From positions 1-9,996 of the forward strand of contig CAJLLB010000070.1 of assembly GCA_905207425.1 (NCBI GenBank): a DNA stretch of 9,996 nucleotides. Reading direction: 5' to 3'. This document shows positions 5,958-9,996 of the stretch, in pieces (position 1 is the first letter of the stretch; every line of letters starts with the position of its first letter). Both the position numbers and the translations under genes were made by a program. The DNA comes from an uncultured Collinsella sp. (GTDB lineage Bacteria; Actinomycetota; Coriobacteriia; Coriobacteriales; Coriobacteriaceae). A model generated the notes under the pieces. It was not told the origin of the DNA, ran no database searches, and was given only the letters and a program-made list of their open reading frames with translations.

Positions 5958-8900
5958 ATGCCCACCACCTCAACCGACCCGCGCGCCGCAGCCGCTGCAC
6001 TGCTGGTGCCCGGCACTACCTGCCACGGCTTTGCCGTCGAGCGCTGCGAGACCGTGCCCGAGCTCGACTCGGACGCTTACGTGCTGCGACACACTGCCTC
6101 GGGCGCTCGTCTGCTGTACCTGGCGTGCGACGACGAGAACAAGGCCTTTGCCATTGGCTTTAAGACGCCGCCGTCCGATTCCACCGGCGTGTTCCATATT
6201 CTTGAGCACTCGGTGCTGTGCGGATCGGCTAAGTTCCCCGTCAAGGAGCCGTTTGTCGACCTGATCAAGAGCTCCATGCAGACGTTCCTCAACGCCATGA
6301 CCTACCCCGACAAGACCATCTACCCCGTTGCCACCACCAACGAGCAGGATCTGTACAACCTGATGGACGTGTACCTGGACGCGGTGTTCAACCCGGCCAT
6401 CTATACCAAGCCCACCATTTTTGAGCAGGAGGGCTGGCACTACGAGTTGGACCTGCCGCAGGGCGCCGAGAGCGAGGGCGACGGCGGCTCCGCCAGCCCG
6501 CGCGAGGGCACACTGCGCTATAACGGCGTGGTGTTCAACGAGATGAAGGGCGCGCTGTCCGACCCCATGAGCGTGCTGGACGACGCCGTCAACGCCGCGC
6601 TCTATCCCGACACCGCCTATGCGCACGAGAGCGGCGGCGACCCGCGCGCGATTCCCGCGCTCACCTACGAGCAGTTCCTGGACACGCACGCGCGCCACTA
6701 CAACCCTTCCAACTCCTATATCACGCTCTACGGCGACCTGGACGTGGACCGCGCACTGGCCTTTTTGGACGAGCGCTATCTGTCGCAGCCGAGTGCCGCG
6801 AGCCGCCGCATGGACGCTGCCGGTGCCGCCGGCGAGGACCCGTCCACACTGGCGCCCAATCCACTGGGCGTGCAAGCGCCCGTGACCTGCGAGTATAAGC
6901 GCGTCAAGATGGCCACCACGCCCGAGAACGCCCTGGTGGGCCTGGGCCTGGTGCTGGGCAGCGCGCTCGACCGCAAGCGCACGATCGCGGCGGATATCCT
7001 GTTCGAGTCGCTGCTGGGCTCCAACGAAGCGCCGGTTAAGAAGGCCATTCTGGCCGCCGGCCTGGGCGGCAACGTGGTGAGCTACACCGCGGCCGAGAGC
7101 CTGCAGCCCTACGAGCTCATCATGCTGCAAAACGCGCAGCCCGGCGTGGCGCGTGAGCTGCGTCGCGTGTTCCAGGACGCCTGCCGCGACCTGTGCGAGC
7201 ACGGCGTTCCGCGCGAGCGCCTGGAAGCCATCATCAGCAGCAACGAATACGACCTGCGCCAGCGCGACTACGGTATCGCCGACGGCGTGGCCATTGCGTG
7301 CGACGCGCTGAGCACCTGGCTCTACGATGACGACGCCGCGACGCTGGCGCTCAAGTATGGCCCGGTGTACGAGGAGCTTCGTGGCGAGCTGGACGGCAGC
7401 CATTTTGAGGACCTGCTGCGCGAGCTCGTGCTGGAGAATGACCATATGGCGCTGGTCGAGCTGGTTCCGGTAGACGCTGTCGAGGGTGCAGAGGGTGCCG
7501 AGGCCGCCGAGCTGGCTGCCAAGCGCGACTCCATGTCCGATGCCGAGCTGGCGGACGTGGTCGAGCGCACGGCCGTACTACGTGCCGCGCAGGAGGCCGA
7601 GGACACGCCCGAGGACAAGGCAACGCTGCCGCGCCTGCGTGTATCCGACATTGGCGAGGCGCGCCCCGAGCCGCCGCTCGTCGTGGACACGACCGCGCCC
7701 ATCCCCTGCCTGCGCCACGGCATCGCCACCAACCGCCTGGCCTACGCCATGCAATACTTCGACCTGAGCTGCGTCGCATTTGAGGACCTGCCCTACGTGA
7801 CGCTGCTCTGCCGCCTGCTCAAGCAGCTGCCCACACGCGAGCATTCGGCCGAGGAACTTGACAACTTACTCGCCGGCAAGCTGGGCTTTTTGAGCTTTAC
7901 GACCGAGGTCATGACCCAGCCCGACGTGGACGGCGTGCGCCCCTACCTGCTGGTGAGCGCCGGCGCCTTGTCCGAGAAGATCGATGCGCTGGCAAGCCTG
8001 CCGCGCGAGGTGTGGTCGAGCACGCTATTGCTCGACGCCGATGCCGACCGCGTGCGCGACGTGCTCACGCAGATTCGCATTGGGCTCGAGCAGGGCTTTA
8101 TCAACAACGGTCACTCGGCGGCGCTCGGCCGCGCGATGAGCTATAGCTCGCCTTCGGCCGTGGTGCGCGAGCAGCTTTCGGGCGTGGACTTCTATCTGTT
8201 CCTGCGCGATCTGCTCGAGCACTTTGACGAGCGCCTGGACGGCCTGCGTGCCAAGCTTGCCGAGCTGGCAGACCGCATCTTTGTGGCCGATGGCTGCATG
8301 GCGAGCTTTACCGGCAGCGATGAGGACTTTGGCGCGTACTGGGCCGCTGCAGGCGACCTGGGGCTGGGCGCGGGCCATGGCACCGATGCCGGCCGCAACG
8401 CGCTCGTGGTGCCGACGCCGTGCGACCGCCACGAGGCCTTTGTCATCCCCAGCGACATCTGCTTTGCGGCAAGCGCGTGCGACCCGCGTCGCCTGGGCAT
8501 CGACGTGACGGGCGCCTGGGCGGTTGCCGCCAACGCGCTCTCCTACGACTATCTGTGGAACGAGATCCGCGTGAAGGGTGGTGCGTACGGTTGCGGATTC
8601 CGCGCGGCCGGCGAGCGTCAGACGGCGTTCTACACCTACCGCGACCCGGCAATCGATCCCTCGATTGAGCGCGTTGCGCGCGCAGGCGAATGGCTCGGCA
8701 GCTTTGAGCCCGACGAGGCCGCCTTTGAGGGCTTTATCGTGAGCTGCGTGAGCGGCATGGACGCGCCGGTGAAGCCGTACGCGCTCACCAAGCGCCGCAA
8801 CACGACCTACCTGGCCGGGCTCGATCCGCACGCACGCGAGGAGCGCCGCGCCCAGATGCTCGCCGCCACGCCTGGTGAGCTGCGCTCGCTCGGCGCCGAC

Positions 8901-9002
8901 GTGACGCGCATTGCGGCCGAGTCGCCCACCTGCGTCTTTGGCGGCCGCGACGTCATCGCCAAGAGCAACGCCGGCTTTAACGTCGTTGACCTGATGGGCT
9001 AA
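5958..9002 (+). CDS. M16C-family zinc metallopeptidase (presequence protease/insulinase-like)
   Basis: 1014 residues, the size of PreP/Cym1-type single-chain M16C peptidases, which degrade short unfolded peptides inside a closed chamber made of two halves. The inverted zinc motif HILEH is at residues 80-84, in FHILEHSVLCGSAKFPVKEPF, and the third ligand is probably Glu195 in GVVFNEMKG. SSMQTFLNAMTYPDKTIYPV between them is strongly conserved in PreP. The C-terminal half has KGGAYGCGFRA and FYTYRDP, the substrate-binding Arg/Tyr region of the family. No signal peptide, so a cytosolic enzyme that recycles peptides is likely. ATG at 5958 has AAAGGAG seven bases before it; an in-frame ATG at 5895 lacks this. 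Acidic Glu/Ala-rich linkers occur near residues 170-185 and 505-530. Codon third positions are very GC-rich. A perfect terminator follows, so it is probably monocistronic. Confidence 0.93.
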   Translation: MPTTSTDPRAAAAALLVPGTTCHGFAVERCETVPELDSDAYVLRHTASGARLLYLACDDENKAFAIGFKTPPSDSTGVFHILEHSVLCGSAKFPVKEPFVDLIKSSMQTFLNAMTYPDKTIYPVATTNEQDLYNLMDVYLDAVFNPAIYTKPTIFEQEGWHYELDLPQGAESEGDGGSASPREGTLRYNGVVFNEMKGALSDPMSVLDDAVNAALYPDTAYAHESGGDPRAIPALTYEQFLDTHARHYNPSNSYITLYGDLDVDRALAFLDERYLSQPSAASRRMDAAGAAGEDPSTLAPNPLGVQAPVTCEYKRVKMATTPENALVGLGLVLGSALDRKRTIAADILFESLLGSNEAPVKKAILAAGLGGNVVSYTAAESLQPYELIMLQNAQPGVARELRRVFQDACRDLCEHGVPRERLEAIISSNEYDLRQRDYGIADGVAIACDALSTWLYDDDAATLALKYGPVYEELRGELDGSHFEDLLRELVLENDHMALVELVPVDAVEGAEGAEAAELAAKRDSMSDAELADVVERTAVLRAAQEAEDTPEDKATLPRLRVSDIGEARPEPPLVVDTTAPIPCLRHGIATNRLAYAMQYFDLSCVAFEDLPYVTLLCRLLKQLPTREHSAEELDNLLAGKLGFLSFTTEVMTQPDVDGVRPYLLVSAGALSEKIDALASLPREVWSSTLLLDADADRVRDVLTQIRIGLEQGFINNGHSAALGRAMSYSSPSAVVREQLSGVDFYLFLRDLLEHFDERLDGLRAKLAELADRIFVADGCMASFTGSDEDFGAYWAAAGDLGLGAGHGTDAGRNALVVPTPCDRHEAFVIPSDICFAASACDPRRLGIDVTGAWAVAANALSYDYLWNEIRVKGGAYGCGFRAAGERQTAFYTYRDPAIDPSIERVARAGEWLGSFEPDEAAFEGFIVSCVSGMDAPVKPYALTKRRNTTYLAGLDPHAREERRAQMLAATPGELRSLGADVTRIAAESPTCVFGGRDVIAKSNAGFNVVDLMG

Positions 9003-9010
9003 CGCACAGC

Positions 9011-9055
9011 AAAGGTAGATTTTTGGGACATGCCTGAAAATCTACCTTTTTCTTT
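9011..9055 (+). terminator. Rho-independent terminator of the M16C peptidase gene
   Basis: AAAGGTAGATTTT (9011-9023) pairs perfectly with AAAATCTACCTTT (9037-9049), followed by TTCTTTT. It starts eight bases after the stop codon. The 13-bp stem makes it one of the clearest structures in the window. Confidence 0.92.
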
Positions 9056-9098
9056 TGCCGCTGCTTGGGTGGGGCAGCTCACCCCGTCCCACCAGTTT

Positions 9099-9155
9099 GT
9101 CTAAATCTGTAACATCTAGGCGGCAATATTGGCTCCAGATGTTACAGATCGAGAC
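9099..9155. repeat. Inverted repeat element, copy 1
   Basis: The left arm (9099-9117, GTCTAAATCTGTAACATCT) pairs with the right arm AGATGTTACAGATCGAGAC (9137-9155), with 17 of 19 positions complementary. The loop (9118-9136) contains the palindrome CAATATTG. The arms share sequence with copy 2, so this is a repeated element and not a chance hairpin. No T-tract follows on either strand. Confidence 0.75.
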
Positions 9156-9176
9156 GTTTCCGAATGGCGCCGCCCC

Positions 9177-9239
9177 TTTGTCTCAATCTGTAACAGCTAG
9201 GCCCATTTTTGCCGAGTTACTGTTACAGATCGAGACAAA
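9177..9239. repeat. Inverted repeat element, copy 2
   Basis: TTTGTCTCAATCTGTAACA (9177-9195) pairs with TGTTACAGATCGAGACAAA (9221-9239), 18 of 19 positions complementary, over a 25-base loop. The right arm shares TGTTACAGATCGAGAC with copy 1; the loops of the two copies differ. The pair makes up the middle of the non-coding stretch 9003-9396. It may belong to a dispersed intergenic repeat family of the host genome. Confidence 0.75.
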
Positions 9240-9300
9240 CCGCTGTAGACACCCGCCCCCAGCAAACCCCCACGAAGGGGCAGGTGCCTTTGCGTTGGTT

Positions 9301-9334
9301 CGAACACTTGTTCTATACGCACACATGTTCTATA
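9301..9334. repeat. Tandem 17-bp repeat; first unit is a LexA-like box
   Basis: CGAACACTTGTTCTATA (9301-9317) is followed immediately by CGCACACATGTTCTATA (9318-9334), identical at 15 of 17 positions. The first unit, with the T before it, contains TCGAAC-N4-GTTC, close to the actinobacterial and Bacillus-type SOS box (GAAC-N4-GTTC). The second is degenerate in its left half (GCAC). It lies about 65-95 bases upstream of hicA. Confidence 0.65.
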
Positions 9335-9336
9335 GT
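9308..9336 (+). promoter_or_regulatory. Candidate promoter overlapping the LexA-like boxes
   Basis: TTGTTC (9308-9313) and TATAGT (9331-9336) are separated by 17 bases. The -35 lies inside the first box and the -10 abuts the second, an arrangement suited to repression by LexA. A second TATAGT at 9373-9378, inside the dyad nearer hicA, is an alternative -10. Confidence 0.4.
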
Positions 9337-9361
9337 AGAGGTGCTTGCATCGAACTGAAAT

Positions 9362-9382
9362 TGCAACTAGAATATAGTTGCA
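9362..9382. promoter_or_regulatory. 8-bp dyad upstream of hicA, probable HicB operator
   Basis: TGCAACTA (9362-9369) and TAGTTGCA (9375-9382) are perfect inverted repeats with a 5-base spacer, 15 bases before the hicA start and overlapping a possible -10 (TATAGT 9373-9378). HicB proteins with a ribbon-helix-helix end commonly bind such dyads to repress their own operon. The identity of the binder is inferred. Confidence 0.5.
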
Positions 9383-9396
9383 GAATGTGAGGCGGG

Positions 9397-9660
9397 ATGA
9401 CTCGATCCGATAAACTCATCGCCCAGCTGCTTAGCTGTCCTTCAACGTATAGATTTGCTGACTTTCTTAAAGTTATGGCTTCATATGGCTTTGAAATGGA
9501 CAGCAAAGGCAAGACGTCCGGATCGCGCGTTCGCTTCTACAGGCCATCAGATGGCAGGATGTTCGTAATGCACGCGCCTCATCCATCTGACGAATTGACA
9601 GCGGGGACCATTCGAAACATCGTTCGCTTTCTGCAAGATGTCGGAGGTAGTCATGAGTAA
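9397..9660 (+). CDS. hicA: HicA-family toxin (mRNA interferase of a type II toxin-antitoxin pair)
   Basis: 87 residues. The protein fits the larger HicA subfamily: an N-terminal helix with TYRFADFLKVMASYGFEM, then the double-stranded RNA-binding-like sheet with GKTSGSRVRFYRPSDGRMFVMHAPHPSDEL, then a C-terminal helix (TIRNIVRFLQDVGG). HicA toxins cleave mRNA. In the short HicA type the catalytic His lies in GSHxxF; here that place reads GSRVRF (42-47), and His59/His62 in HAPHP are the conserved histidines, as I recall for this subfamily. GAGG lies four bases before the ATG. Its last 8 bases overlap the start of hicB, so the two are translationally coupled. Upstream are a LexA-like tandem repeat and a dyad. 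Confidence 0.85.
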   Translation: MTRSDKLIAQLLSCPSTYRFADFLKVMASYGFEMDSKGKTSGSRVRFYRPSDGRMFVMHAPHPSDELTAGTIRNIVRFLQDVGGSHE

Positions 9661-9982
9661 CGTTTTGGCATACAAGGGTTATTTCGCCCCGGTCGAGTTC
9701 GATGCCGAACAGCATGTGCTAACAGGTATGGTCGCCGGCATTAGGGACGCAATCGTATTTGAAGGCTCCACGGCTGAAGAAGTGGAGCAATGCTTCCACG
9801 ACGCCGTCGACGATTACCTTGAGTTTTGCGCCGAGAAGGGCAAGGAACCCGAGCGGGCTTTTAAGGGCTCGTTCAACGTAAGAACGGGCTCTGAGCTCCA
9901 CAAGCAAGCAGCGCTGGCAGCGGCAAAGAAGGGTGAGTCACTCAATAAGTTTGTGACTGAAGCGATCGCTGCGGCGCTGTGA
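9653..9982 (+). CDS. hicB: HicB-family antitoxin with C-terminal ribbon-helix-helix domain
   Basis: 109 residues. The N-terminal part (about 1-60, YKGYFAPVEFDAEQHVLTGMVAGI then EGSTAEEVEQCFHDAVDDYLEFCAEKGKEPE) is the partly degraded RNase H-like fold that binds and blocks HicA. The C-terminal part (about 68-109, KGSFNVRTGSELHKQAALAAAKKGESLNKFVTEAI) is a ribbon-helix-helix DNA-binding domain expected to repress the operon. ATG at 9653 is chosen because GGAGG lies five bases before it and it overlaps the hicA stop by 8 bases. An in-frame ATG at 9638 would add five residues but has no ribosome binding site. Confidence 0.9.
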   Translation: MSNVLAYKGYFAPVEFDAEQHVLTGMVAGIRDAIVFEGSTAEEVEQCFHDAVDDYLEFCAEKGKEPERAFKGSFNVRTGSELHKQAALAAAKKGESLNKFVTEAIAAAL

Positions 9983-9996
9983 AGCCAACGTCGAGT

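Noticed and set aside
5970..7445. Minus-strand open frame of 491 codons opposite the M16C peptidase
   Set aside because: Third-position GC bias of the real gene removes stops on the other strand; the translation is Val/Gly/Ala/His-rich without motifs. The same applies to 8025-8831.

Overview
The window looks like chromosomal DNA of a gut Actinobacterium of the Coriobacteriia, most likely Collinsella or a close relative. This is inferred from GC-rich coding sequence with strong third-position GC bias, several mannose-type PTS genes, GGAG-type ribosome binding sites, and an actinobacterial-style LexA-like box. It was not tested by any search.

Region 1 (1-898). The N-terminal half of a minus-strand AlbA_2 (Schlafen-type) DNA-binding protein runs off the left edge. 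Its upstream region carries a block of about 70 bp that occurs twice, 165 bp apart. Each block holds several copies of the octamer TATCTCTC, on both strands and at conserved spacing. A nested palindrome lies between the blocks. A rho-independent terminator at 818-853 ends the neighbouring PTS operon.

Region 2 (899-5760), all minus strand. This is a locus for uptake and cleavage of a glycated amino acid (Amadori product). Reading in the direction of transcription it has a GntR/HutC regulator, PTS EIIA, PTS EIIB, a strong terminator, a new promoter, a SIS-domain deglycase of the FrlB/GfrF type, PTS IIC and PTS IID. The PTS would import and phosphorylate a substrate such as fructoselysine or glucoselysine, and the deglycase would split it into hexose 6-phosphate and the free amino acid. 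The terminator and internal promoter divide the system into an EIIA-EIIB unit and a deglycase-IIC-IID unit. Similar AT-rich motifs lie before the regulator, EIIA and the deglycase. A perfect 13-bp hairpin separates the deglycase from IIC.

Region 3 (5958-9055). A plus-strand zinc metallopeptidase of the M16C (presequence protease-like) family of 1014 residues, closed by a perfect terminator.

Region 4 (9056-9396). A non-coding region holding two copies of an imperfect inverted repeat element that share arm sequence. These are followed by a tandem 17-bp repeat whose first unit matches a LexA box, and an 8-bp dyad next to the start of the next operon.

Region 5 (9397-9982). A hicA-hicB toxin-antitoxin pair with overlapping reading frames.

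The observations most worth a second look are the duplicated octamer blocks, the LexA-like tandem boxes in front of hicAB, the paired inverted repeats, and an arginine-rich stretch in the deglycase that looks like a copy of its own phosphate-binding loop.
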